Notes under the pieces: generated by a model
The model's input: only the letters and a program-made list of their open reading frames with translations
Told to the model about the DNA's origin: nothing
Database searches by the model: none
Shown: positions 15,695 through 25,215 of the stretch, in pieces
Layout: each line of letters begins with the position of its first letter
Numbering within the stretch: position 1 is the stretch's first letter
Position numbers and translations under genes: made by a program
Origin: Clostridium sp. Cult2
GTDB lineage: Bacteria; Bacillota; Clostridia; Tissierellales; Tepidimicrobiaceae
Direction of reading: 5' to 3'
Assembly (NCBI RefSeq): GCF_021655075.1
Contig: NZ_PPXX01000021.1
Coordinates: 1-42,554 of the forward strand
DNA length: 42,554 nt

Positions 15695-18600
15695 TTGGAC
15701 AAACTAAAGAGGACTTTATCTTTTTTATTGATATTATCCATTATATTGCCTTTCTTTCCATTAGGGATGAGGAAGGCCTATGCTTATGATGAAAAGGGAT
15801 TTAGGGTTAATCATGTAACCCTTTATAAGATATATAATAGGGACCGACATATGGAGGAGCGGCGAATCCTCATAAGGGGTAGGTCCTTAAAAGATGCTCC
15901 TGTAGGAATAATCACTAATAAAGAATTAAAAATGTTAACTAGACCTACCATAAATACGGAAAACATATTGCAATTTGATTTAAAGGAAGATGAAGTAGGA
16001 GATACTTTGGTAATAGGTTCTGCGGAAATTCAACTAGACGAGGGATTGATGCCTACGTTATCCCAAGTTTCCAGAAAAGTAGAAAGTAAAAATGGAACTC
16101 TAGCATTAAAAGGGAGTAATTTTGACCAGATAGACGGACTAAATGTAAAAGCCTATCATGAATATATGGGAAATCCAATAGAGATACCCTATTCTCACTT
16201 TAGTAATCCTACGGAAGCTCAAATAAATGGTTTAACAGGTAGTTTAGGATTACAGGATATAGTATTTAAGAAAGAAACCACTAAGAAATATTACTTTAAT
16301 GAAAATAATCCAGATGTAGATGTAAATATAAGTATTATCTATACCTACAAAGACCAATTCAATCTATATCAAAAAATAGAAGTAGATGAATTAGAGATGA
16401 GACCTACTAGAGGTGTGGCAGGGGAAACCGTATTTTTTGAAGCCCCTTATATAGTAGGTACTAAGAATTTGGAAGAATACGATGTATTCTTTTTAAAGGA
16501 CATTGACGGTACCGATTATTATAGAGAAGAAAATAAGGGCAAAAATAGGACTTTCCAGACTCAAGTAATCAAGGGGGAAAAAGAATATAATGTACTAACT
16601 ATAGAAGTACCTAATCTTCCCTTAGGGGAGTACTATGTGGTGTTGACTAATACCGTAGACGGAAAGGACCCAATGAAATATGTAACTCAAGAAAAGGTAT
16701 TAGAACAAAGATTCACCATTGTAGATGGTAGTATAAAATCCAAAATATTAGATTTGCAGCCTAATAAAGGACCAGATACAGGCTCTATTACTACCATTAC
16801 TGGACAATTCTTTGTTACTTTAAATATAGCTGAATTTACCCCTGATGATGAAGAATCCCTAAAAATAATAACGGATACAGAGGCTCGAAATCCAAAGACT
16901 TTAACTGTATCCTATGGTTCAGGTACATATGGGGAAGAGACTAATCCTATAAATATAATAAAGGCTGAAAGAACTATTAAAGTAATAATAGGTGGAGAAG
17001 CCACCTTCCTAACCAAAGAAGATGGGAAAGATTTTGACGTAAGCTTTAGCAAAGATTTAGATAGTATGACTGTCCGTACTGCCCAAGTAACTGACGGAGA
17101 CACAAGTCCAGTTAAGGATGTAGTAGTAGAGACTACAACAACTCTTTACAAAGACGGTGGTGAAACCATAGTCATAAGGGAAAGGGCAGAGTTGAAAAGA
17201 GGATATACCTACATACTCAGTAAGGTAAAACCCACTATAAATGCCATAGTTCCAGATAAAATCCAAGTAGTTGAAGCTAATGGAGAGTATGAAATACCAG
17301 AAGACAGAATGGTAGCCATCCACGGGCAAAACTTTATGGTCCACAAATATATAGATGATAAGGGGAAAGAAATAGTAAGATATCCTCGAATTTATATAGG
17401 AGAAATAACTTTAGATAAAAATACAAATTCGGAATTGGACATAAAAGTTTTAGACAATAGAGGCAATAAACTAGATGGTACCCAAAACAACGAACTAGGC
17501 AACAAGATACTCATCATATTGCCAAAGGGTTCTAAAGTAACCAATCTAGGGAAAGCCGATGTAGTAGTCCAAAACCCTATTAGAAACTCCACTGCACTTG
17601 GACTTTTGGAACGGAAGACGGACTTTGTAGAATTTGTTGCACCAACAGAGGATGAAAATCCAGTTATAACTAATGTACATCCAGATACATCCCCTATAGA
17701 TGGAGGAGAGTTAATAACCATAGAGGGAGCTAATTTCCAACTAGGAGTTAAGGTGTTCATTGATGGAGAAGAGGTTAAAAATATTAATAGAAGAGAAGAT
17801 GGAAAACAGATAACCTTCACTGCCCCAGCAGGAAGGGAAGGGGAAACTCAACTTCAAGTGATGAATCCAAAAGGTGGAATGGATACTAAACCCTTCTTCT
17901 ATGTATCCACCTTCACCAATCCAAAGATAATAGATTTTAATCCTAAGAGGGGAAACACTGGTACCATAGTGACTATAAAGGGAGAGAACTTCCTAAAACC
18001 AGACCCTATAGCCACAGCCCAAAATCCTTATAGATTAATAGGTACCAGAGTACTTTTAGGCAATATGGAATTAAATGAATACAATAGGAATTCTACTACT
18101 AAAAGGATAGAAGTAGAGGAATTTGAACCCAAAGAAAAATTATTCCAAATCCATGGTGAAACCATAAAGGTAGCCGACTACTATCATGGCTTATTATTGA
18201 GGACAGAAGAAGGGAAATTCTATACGGTAGATATAAAGCCAAATGGAGAGATAATCTTATCCGATGGAGGGGTTAATACCTATACCATAGAACTAAGGGA
18301 TGGCAAAATAGTAGCCAATAAACAAGGGGGCCATATCCATCCTATTGATGTAGAAACCAATTTAATAACCATATACCAACCTAATTCCACCACTCCAGTG
18401 GTAGAATTAAAACATGCCAGCCTATACAAAATAGAAAATGGAAACATAGTAGGCAATAGGGTAAAGGTAATCGACAGAAACACCATATATTTTGAAGTAC
18501 CTATTTTAGGTACACCAGGATTTTATGACCTTTCCGTCATAAATCCAGACACCAAAAAGGACTCAAGAGTTGGTAGACAAGGTTTTGAATACATTACCCA

Positions 18601-21600
18601 ACCAGATTTAAAACCAAAGATAACACGAATCCATCCTAACGAAGGCTCTGTAGAAGGAGGCTATGCCATAGATATAATAGGAGAGGATTTTGAAACCAGT
18701 GAAGGAAACAAACCAAAGGTATATATAAATGGGGTAGAAGTACCTGCTAATGACAGGGAAGTAAGCATTGATGGAAAGACTATTACCGTAATAGTTCCTA
18801 AATACGATGGAGACCTAAGGGAGGACAAAGGTACCAATCGTTGGCCTGTACCGGTAGTAGTCCTAAACCCAGATGGCAGTACTGCCAGTAAAGAAGATGG
18901 TTTTTACTATGTAGTACCCTCCAGCAACCCTAGAATACAGAAAATAGTTCCTACCAGTGGAACAGCAGCTGGTGGGGATATAGTAGAAATTACTGGTTTC
19001 GATTTTAGATTCTTCGAACCCTATGACGATAAAAATAGGAATCAAATGAAGGATGAAGATGAAAAATATAATGATCTAAATGATAATGGAGTTTGGGATG
19101 ATTTGATAAATATCCCAGATGGTTATACAGAAGAGGAAATAGACCAGCTAAAAGGCAAAACCCCTATAGACCACCAAAGGTTTAGCCATTACTATAACTC
19201 CCCTATTCTACCAAAGATATATATTGGGGACAAACAAGCAAAGATTGTAGAGTTTAGTAGAGGATATATTAAGGTAATTGCACCTGGAGGAAATCCTGGA
19301 AAAACCAATGTGTACCTAGTGAACAACGACGGTGGCATATCCAATAAGGTAGCCTTTACCTATGAAGCCACTCAGGTAAAAATAGATTCTATAGTTCCCA
19401 ATGAAGGGAGAAGGCAAGGAGGAGACAGAATAGAAATCCATGGCAATGGATTTGCTGCTACAGAAATAGAAGTATACCAAGATAATATTAAAGACGATAA
19501 ATCCCAATTTATTGAAAAGAACATGGCCACGGTGAAATTCGGCAATATAACCAATAAGGATATACCAAGGGATAGGGAAAATTCTGGTAGAATAGACCAA
19601 AAAAGAGCTAGGGTTAAATTACCGGGAGGCCTTACGGCTGAATTTAACGGAGTAGTTGAAAAGATAGTTCTAACCATAGAAGAAGGAGACAAAATATATA
19701 AAAAGGAAATACTAGGCTACGACAATACTACTAAATACATTCCTGTAAGCCTTCTAAAGAATGGTTCTACCCCTTATCCAGGAAAGGAGCTTATTAAAGT
19801 AAGTATAGAGGATAGAAGGTTTATAGTGGAAAGGGGATTTTCAGAAAATGTAAACTACTTAAGTTCCATTCAATTAAGGGTAGAGACTCCCACCTACTAC
19901 ACCGTAGGAAAGGTCCCCCTATTTGTAATCAACCCAGACGGAGGAGAAGGTAGAGGGGAATTTGAATATAAAACTCCCGATAGCAAACCAGCTATCACAA
20001 ATATAACTAGAAATGGAAGGAACCCTAAAGAAGAATATAAAGAAGAAATAAATGGTAGAGCTAGAGTTCTAAAGGTAGACCACAAAGGCGGCAGCATCAT
20101 CACTGTTCATGGTACTGACTTTAGAGAAGGGGCCAAGATAAATATATCCAATATATTAACCATTGGAGAAAATCATATTGACTATGGACTGCCAACGAAG
20201 CTAACCTTCACAATACCACCAGTACCAGAATCGGAAGTAGGTAAACTCCATGGAGTTACAGTAACCAATAGGGATGGAGGCGTAGCCACTTCAGAAAGGT
20301 CAATTCCTCCCATATTCATAGAATTTACCAAAGGGGAATCCAATCCTGAAATATATACTATAGAACCGGAAAAAGGTTCTGCCACTGGTGGCACAAAAGT
20401 TAAAATAACTGGGAATGATTTTAGACAGACTATGGAAGGTTTTGAAGGGGAAAGGTTAAGGGTTTACTTTGGAGACGAGGAAGTGGAAAGTAGACATATT
20501 AAATTCATAGACTACAAAACCCTAGAAATCACATCCCCAAAATCCAACATCCTAGGTTCGGTACAGGTAAGGATAGAAAACCCAGACGGTTCCATGTCTC
20601 AAGGGGATATTATCTTTACCTATATATCTAAACCAAAGATAGCAACCATATCTCCTAATAAGATATTCACCAACGACACAGAAACGGAAGTCACTTTAAC
20701 AGGGCAAATGTTCCTGCCAGGTGCTAATGTAATAGTTGGAGGTAAAATAATCAATAAAAATGAAATAAAAGAAGGCATAGACATAAAAGGAGAAGGAATA
20801 ATTGGAGTAGATAACCAAGGCAAGAATAGGGAAGTAGCAGTAGTAGGCGGAATAGAAGCAGCTTCAGTGACAGTAGAAGGCAACAATATAATAAAGGTAA
20901 AATTCCAAGAAGGTAAGGATTTAGAAAATACCAATCTAATAATAATAAATCCAGATGGAGGTATTTCAGACCCTTATGATAAATTTGAATACCAAATCCC
21001 ACTACCAACAAAACCCTTAGTATTGGAAGGAATACCTGGTTATGAATCTACAGTACAGTTAATATGGTCTAAATCTGATGAAAATATATTGAACAAGGCA
21101 ACTAGATACGAAATATACGGAAGACTTTCAAAGGATAAGGATTATACCTTCATAGGAGATACTACTGAGGCAGAATTCTTAGTAAAGGGGCTAGAACCAA
21201 AGACAGAATACACTTTTATGGTACGAGCCTTAAATGAATATGGTGGAGCCTTAGATTTTGCCACAGTTAAAGTAAAAACATTAACCCTTCGTGAAGATGA
21301 GAAACTAAAAGAAAAGGATGAAGAATTAAATAAGAAAGAAAAGGAAATAGAACAAAAAGGAAAAGAAGAAATAATAGAAGGTAGAGTAATACAGATAATA
21401 GGCTCTAACCATCTAAGAGGAAGGGTCATAGACTTTTCCCTAGCTAAGTATAAATCCTACGACAAATTTACAGTATCCATCCCAATTGAATATGCAAGGA
21501 AGGATAAAAACCTAACCATAAAAGATGGAACTATGACAACTATAATCAATATAAGGGATTTATACACCTTAGAAGTAAGTAAAAAGGACAAAGGCAATAA

Positions 21601-21904
21601 AGATGCCTATATAAATATTCACATAGAAAGAACAAAAGAACCCCATATTCCAAGGGGCAAAAGGGTAGCCTCAAAAGCCTATAATATAGACTTTGACTAC
21701 CAATATGGAAAGAATAAAATAGAAATAAACAACCTACTAAGGCCAGCAAAACTAATGCTTAAACAGGACACCATAACCTACAGTAACACTAAAGATACTA
21801 AACTATATAGATTCAACCCTCCAACAGGAAATTATATATCCACTGGAGGAACATCAACGGATATTAAAGGAAAAGGCAAATACATTTTACTATCCAACAG
21901 ATAA
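15695..21904 (+). CDS. Giant secreted IPT/TIG-repeat surface protein with a fibronectin type III domain
   Basis: ~2069 residues. The signal peptide is KRTLSFLLILSIILPFFPLG followed by a cleavable MRKAYA. At least eight IPT/TIG immunoglobulin-like repeats start near residues 355, 655, 743, 973, 1078, 1228, 1551 and 1646. They share a P-x-I-x-x-I-x-P-x-x-G-x-x-x-G-G pattern, for example PKITRIHPNEGSVEGG and PEIYTIEPEKGSATGG. One near 1078 holds an insertion with EF-hand-like acidic loops (DDKNRNQMKDEDE, DLNDNGVWDD), probably binding calcium. A fibronectin type III domain follows (~1769-1860), then a charged coiled segment (KLKEKDEELNKKEKEIEQK) and an unrecognised ~190-residue end without LPXTG or SLH anchor. 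I favour TTG 15695 (GGAG 8 bases upstream) over ATG 15689 (2 bases). The frame back to 15527 crosses REP copy D and is unlikely to be coding. Confidence 0.85.
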   Translation: MDKLKRTLSFLLILSIILPFFPLGMRKAYAYDEKGFRVNHVTLYKIYNRDRHMEERRILIRGRSLKDAPVGIITNKELKMLTRPTINTENILQFDLKEDEVGDTLVIGSAEIQLDEGLMPTLSQVSRKVESKNGTLALKGSNFDQIDGLNVKAYHEYMGNPIEIPYSHFSNPTEAQINGLTGSLGLQDIVFKKETTKKYYFNENNPDVDVNISIIYTYKDQFNLYQKIEVDELEMRPTRGVAGETVFFEAPYIVGTKNLEEYDVFFLKDIDGTDYYREENKGKNRTFQTQVIKGEKEYNVLTIEVPNLPLGEYYVVLTNTVDGKDPMKYVTQEKVLEQRFTIVDGSIKSKILDLQPNKGPDTGSITTITGQFFVTLNIAEFTPDDEESLKIITDTEARNPKTLTVSYGSGTYGEETNPINIIKAERTIKVIIGGEATFLTKEDGKDFDVSFSKDLDSMTVRTAQVTDGDTSPVKDVVVETTTTLYKDGGETIVIRERAELKRGYTYILSKVKPTINAIVPDKIQVVEANGEYEIPEDRMVAIHGQNFMVHKYIDDKGKEIVRYPRIYIGEITLDKNTNSELDIKVLDNRGNKLDGTQNNELGNKILIILPKGSKVTNLGKADVVVQNPIRNSTALGLLERKTDFVEFVAPTEDENPVITNVHPDTSPIDGGELITIEGANFQLGVKVFIDGEEVKNINRREDGKQITFTAPAGREGETQLQVMNPKGGMDTKPFFYVSTFTNPKIIDFNPKRGNTGTIVTIKGENFLKPDPIATAQNPYRLIGTRVLLGNMELNEYNRNSTTKRIEVEEFEPKEKLFQIHGETIKVADYYHGLLLRTEEGKFYTVDIKPNGEIILSDGGVNTYTIELRDGKIVANKQGGHIHPIDVETNLITIYQPNSTTPVVELKHASLYKIENGNIVGNRVKVIDRNTIYFEVPILGTPGFYDLSVINPDTKKDSRVGRQGFEYITQPDLKPKITRIHPNEGSVEGGYAIDIIGEDFETSEGNKPKVYINGVEVPANDREVSIDGKTITVIVPKYDGDLREDKGTNRWPVPVVVLNPDGSTASKEDGFYYVVPSSNPRIQKIVPTSGTAAGGDIVEITGFDFRFFEPYDDKNRNQMKDEDEKYNDLNDNGVWDDLINIPDGYTEEEIDQLKGKTPIDHQRFSHYYNSPILPKIYIGDKQAKIVEFSRGYIKVIAPGGNPGKTNVYLVNNDGGISNKVAFTYEATQVKIDSIVPNEGRRQGGDRIEIHGNGFAATEIEVYQDNIKDDKSQFIEKNMATVKFGNITNKDIPRDRENSGRIDQKRARVKLPGGLTAEFNGVVEKIVLTIEEGDKIYKKEILGYDNTTKYIPVSLLKNGSTPYPGKELIKVSIEDRRFIVERGFSENVNYLSSIQLRVETPTYYTVGKVPLFVINPDGGEGRGEFEYKTPDSKPAITNITRNGRNPKEEYKEEINGRARVLKVDHKGGSIITVHGTDFREGAKINISNILTIGENHIDYGLPTKLTFTIPPVPESEVGKLHGVTVTNRDGGVATSERSIPPIFIEFTKGESNPEIYTIEPEKGSATGGTKVKITGNDFRQTMEGFEGERLRVYFGDEEVESRHIKFIDYKTLEITSPKSNILGSVQVRIENPDGSMSQGDIIFTYISKPKIATISPNKIFTNDTETEVTLTGQMFLPGANVIVGGKIINKNEIKEGIDIKGEGIIGVDNQGKNREVAVVGGIEAASVTVEGNNIIKVKFQEGKDLENTNLIIINPDGGISDPYDKFEYQIPLPTKPLVLEGIPGYESTVQLIWSKSDENILNKATRYEIYGRLSKDKDYTFIGDTTEAEFLVKGLEPKTEYTFMVRALNEYGGALDFATVKVKTLTLREDEKLKEKDEELNKKEKEIEQKGKEEIIEGRVIQIIGSNHLRGRVIDFSLAKYKSYDKFTVSIPIEYARKDKNLTIKDGTMTTIINIRDLYTLEVSKKDKGNKDAYINIHIERTKEPHIPRGKRVASKAYNIDFDYQYGKNKIEINNLLRPAKLMLKQDTITYSNTKDTKLYRFNPPTGNYISTGGTSTDIKGKGKYILLSNR

Positions 21905-21920
21905 AAAAGGAGCAAAGACC

Positions 21921-23663
21921 ATGAAAAAAACATTAATCTCAATAATAATCCTCACCTTCCTATTAACCCTAACCCCTGCCTCCTTTGGAGCACCAGCCTC
22001 CCAAAGGACCCTGCAGGGGAATATAGAAGGATTGAATTATAAGGAAAATACCATAACCCTATTAGACTACAACGGTAAAAGGCATAATGTGAAAATCCTT
22101 CCTTCCACCACAATAGAAATAGAAGGAACAAAAAAGGATATATATCATCTATACTTTGGACAAGAAGTAGATATTATTTTAGAAAAAAATACTGCTAAAA
22201 AAGTAATAGGCTACCCAGAAGAAGACCCAGAAAGGGATGGCTACATTATGGCTGGAAGCCGGTTTAGAATGGGGGATGTACTATTTCTATCCCAAAACTC
22301 CATAGAGATAAAAGTAAAGGATACAAGGGAAAAGTATAGAATAACTCCTTATACCACCGTTATAAGAAATGGTGAAATAACAAGCCTAAACCAAGTAAAA
22401 CCAGGAGATAAAGTAGAACTAACCTTTGATGATATATATTCTACAGAGGTAAGCACTTTAAGGGTTCAAGATGAAGAAAAACATATAAAAGGAATTATAA
22501 AGGGGAAAATCCATTCTGTAGATGAAAGGAAAAAGGAAGTCTATATAAAAACCCCCTATATATATAAGGAAGGGATTGGTTGGACTCCTTATGAAAAACA
22601 TATTATCACATTAAAAGTTCAAGGGAATCCATTATACTATGAAGGACAAAAGATTAACCTAAAAGAACTAAATAAACTTAAAAACAAAGAAACCTATATT
22701 GCTTATGACACAGCCTTTGGCAATTTAAACATTGCTAAACTTCAAGTAAAGGAAGGACCATCAAGAATCTATGAAGCTACCGTTGAGGATATAGAATATG
22801 GAACAAAAAAGATGGTAGTAGATAGGACTTTAATTAACTTTAACCCTGGCACCATAGTTGTAAAAAATAACAGACTGGTAGATATATTGAATATAGATAG
22901 GAAGCAAGATGTATTTATCAATACGGATATGGTTAAAGGAACCCCCATGGCTAATTTTGTTTCCATAGGCGGTACCTCCATATTAGATGATAGAATAGAT
23001 GGATCCAAAATAGCCATCTATAGAGGAAAAATAGAAGACATCTACCAATATAAAGTAAAAATAGGGAAGATAAACTATAGATTAGACCGTTTAAAATTAA
23101 CGGAGAATAATAAATGGAAGGAATTAAAAACCTCAGAAACCTTTGACCTTACAGAAGATACATTAATATATGATAGCCAACTTAAAGAATATATCCCAGC
23201 TAGTTACTTCATATCATCTAGATACATTAACTTAAAGGATATTAAAGATTCTACATTAAGGAAAAGGGTAGAGGATAATTTCTATAAAAATAGAACGGCA
23301 TATTTTATCGTTAAGGAATCCACCTTTGGAAAAGAGTTATTAGCATTAAACCTAACTCCTCATATAAGCATTTATAGACAAAATGTAAATATGGATTATT
23401 CCACTTTAGGGGAGATAAAGGAAATAGACTATGATAATAATACCATAACCTTTACCAAAGTAAAGAACTTCAACACATTAAACAATCGGTGGGAAAACAC
23501 CTCTGATGAAACTGTAGATATAAAGGAAGGAGTAATCCTCCTAAACGATTTACCCATACCTAAGGACAAACTATATGTCTTAAGAAAAGGTACCAAAGCC
23601 TATATAATAAAGAACAAACAATCATCTAAAGACAAAGGTTATGTAATACTAATAGAAGATTAA
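21921..23663 (+). CDS. Secreted beta-repeat protein, unknown function
   Basis: 580 residues with a signal peptide (MKKTLISIIILTFLLTLTPA). After it come about six related beta-rich units of 65-110 residues, following a loose pattern G-x-I-x-x-I-x-Y-x-x-N-x-I-T-L, then a charged strand and a closing V/A-K-x-I. Examples are GNIEGLNYKENTITLLDYNG, GKIHSVDERKKEVYIKTP, GKIEDIYQYKVKIGKINY and GEIKEIDYDNNTITFTKV. This resembles tandem OB-like domains of the DUF5666 kind, but I would not name a family. The gene follows the giant TIG gene by 16 bases, with AAGGAG inside the gap, and precedes an SLH protein by 16 bases. The three are surely one operon and probably one surface assembly. Confidence 0.7.
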   Translation: MKKTLISIIILTFLLTLTPASFGAPASQRTLQGNIEGLNYKENTITLLDYNGKRHNVKILPSTTIEIEGTKKDIYHLYFGQEVDIILEKNTAKKVIGYPEEDPERDGYIMAGSRFRMGDVLFLSQNSIEIKVKDTREKYRITPYTTVIRNGEITSLNQVKPGDKVELTFDDIYSTEVSTLRVQDEEKHIKGIIKGKIHSVDERKKEVYIKTPYIYKEGIGWTPYEKHIITLKVQGNPLYYEGQKINLKELNKLKNKETYIAYDTAFGNLNIAKLQVKEGPSRIYEATVEDIEYGTKKMVVDRTLINFNPGTIVVKNNRLVDILNIDRKQDVFINTDMVKGTPMANFVSIGGTSILDDRIDGSKIAIYRGKIEDIYQYKVKIGKINYRLDRLKLTENNKWKELKTSETFDLTEDTLIYDSQLKEYIPASYFISSRYINLKDIKDSTLRKRVEDNFYKNRTAYFIVKESTFGKELLALNLTPHISIYRQNVNMDYSTLGEIKEIDYDNNTITFTKVKNFNTLNNRWENTSDETVDIKEGVILLNDLPIPKDKLYVLRKGTKAYIIKNKQSSKDKGYVILIED

Positions 23664-23679
23664 TAGGAGGAGGCATACT

Positions 23680-25170
23680 ATGAAAAAAATCATCCCATTC
23701 ATACTGACAATCATCATACTACTAAACCCTACCCCCATCCTATCCATGAATGTCCCTGGATACGAAGGGGGAATTAATAATGAAAGCATATATAAAGAGG
23801 TGATATTCGTTACAGGAAGACCTATAGTAATGGAAGGAACCTTAACCATAAAAACCAAAGAAAAAGACAATTCCATAAGGGAAACCTATAAATATAATTT
23901 GGAAAATCCAAAGGAAAATGCAAAACTTAGTAGGAGCATTAACATAATTACCACTCTAGAGAAAAAGGATAATCAGACCAGTTACATCCAAACCTTAGAT
24001 AGCTATTCTGAAACCATAAATATAGATGGCAAACGATATGAAGTAAAACACAACAATAAGAATCAGAACTATCCTTGGAATCAAAGCACCATTACCTATG
24101 GGACCCCACTCCTTGAATACAATTCAGGGAATATGTCTGCTAGAAAGACCTATACCATAGATAGAGGCACGGAAAGGGTTATAGTGGAAAGCCAAGGGGA
24201 ACTTGTAGGCTATAGCAGCCCTTGGTCTGCTACAGAAACCCAAACCATTGAATATATAATAACCTATGAAGACAGTCTAAATCCAGACAATAGATGGGAA
24301 GGTTCTGCTACAGTAGAAGTATCCTATAATAATACAAAAGACTACTCTTACTCTGAAAATGCCCCAAGGCAAATTAGTTTTAGAGAAGGAGTAACCATAA
24401 CGGAATCCCATGAAAATGTGCTAAAATACACCTATGACCTACCTAGAATGGTAAACAACACCATAGTAAAGGGAAGAAATATAGGAAAGGACTCCTTTTC
24501 TGTAGATACAGTTCCTACTAACAGAAGGCTAAATATACCAGCAGCTAAAGACATTTTAGGCCATGAATGGGAAGGCGAATTATTCCTCTTAGCAAGTATG
24601 GAAGCATTTCCTCTAAATAGTTCTTATATAGGTCCCGATACCCCTATAAGCAGGGGAGACTTTGCCAAAGCCATAGTTAAATCCATGGATATACCCATAG
24701 GAGAGGAAGAAGAAACAAGAACAAGAAGAACTAGGAGAAATCGAAAGGAAGAGCTACCCCCACCTCTTTTTAAAGATGTAAATAGAAACCACAGAAACTT
24801 TGACTATATTGAAGAAGTTGCAAAAAAGGGTATAATGATAGGTATAGACAATGAATATTTCCATCCAGATGAACCATTAAGTCGAGTAGCAGCCTATACT
24901 ACCATAATAAGACTATTAGGACTAGAAAACAACATAGCTCCTGCAAACAAGAACTACACCACAGGATACAAAGACGATGCCAATATACCACTATGGGCCA
25001 AGGACTATATATATGTAGCAAAAGAACTAAATATGGTAGATAGGACAGACTATTTCTATCCCAATAGACCCATAACCAAAGGAGAATCATCAAAACTAAT
25101 AGTCAATCTCATCCACTATATGCAGGAAGATCTAAGGATGGATTATAGAGAGAATATACTCAATAATTAA
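23680..25170 (+). CDS. SLH-domain surface protein
   Basis: 496 residues: a signal peptide (MKKIIPFILTIIILLNPTPI), an unrecognised beta-rich region (~30-285) and three S-layer-homology repeats at the C-terminus (~292-340, ~364-418, ~427-485). The repeats show typical blocks: GPDTPISRGDFAKAIVKSM, FKDVNRNHRNFDYIEEVAKK with FHPDEPLSRVAAYTTIIRLL, and FYPNRPITKGESSKLIVNLI. SLH triplets bind pyruvylated secondary cell-wall polysaccharide, so this protein can hold itself, and perhaps its two operon partners, on the wall. An arginine-rich linker (RTRRTRRNRK) separates the first and second repeats and could be a protease-sensitive spot. The ribosome-binding site is AGGAGGAGG. Confidence 0.87.
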   Translation: MKKIIPFILTIIILLNPTPILSMNVPGYEGGINNESIYKEVIFVTGRPIVMEGTLTIKTKEKDNSIRETYKYNLENPKENAKLSRSINIITTLEKKDNQTSYIQTLDSYSETINIDGKRYEVKHNNKNQNYPWNQSTITYGTPLLEYNSGNMSARKTYTIDRGTERVIVESQGELVGYSSPWSATETQTIEYIITYEDSLNPDNRWEGSATVEVSYNNTKDYSYSENAPRQISFREGVTITESHENVLKYTYDLPRMVNNTIVKGRNIGKDSFSVDTVPTNRRLNIPAAKDILGHEWEGELFLLASMEAFPLNSSYIGPDTPISRGDFAKAIVKSMDIPIGEEEETRTRRTRRNRKEELPPPLFKDVNRNHRNFDYIEEVAKKGIMIGIDNEYFHPDEPLSRVAAYTTIIRLLGLENNIAPANKNYTTGYKDDANIPLWAKDYIYVAKELNMVDRTDYFYPNRPITKGESSKLIVNLIHYMQEDLRMDYRENILNN

Positions 25171-25203
25171 GGATGGATTATAAGCAAAACAACTCAATAA
25201 TTA
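25134..25203. repeat. Imperfect ~35-bp tandem duplication across the SLH gene stop
   Basis: AAGGATGGATTATA (25134 and 25169) and CTCAATAATTA (25159 and 25193) each occur twice with a 34-35-base period. The second unit lies beyond the stop codon, so the duplication extended the spacer before the S41 protease gene rather than the protein. Confidence 0.75.
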
Positions 25204-25215
25204 GGGGGAATCAAT

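Noticed and set aside
17057-17820. Minus-strand reading frames of 95 and 142 residues inside the TIG gene
   Set aside because: They lie antisense to a clear, domain-rich gene, lack ribosome-binding sites and have low-complexity serine/leucine composition.
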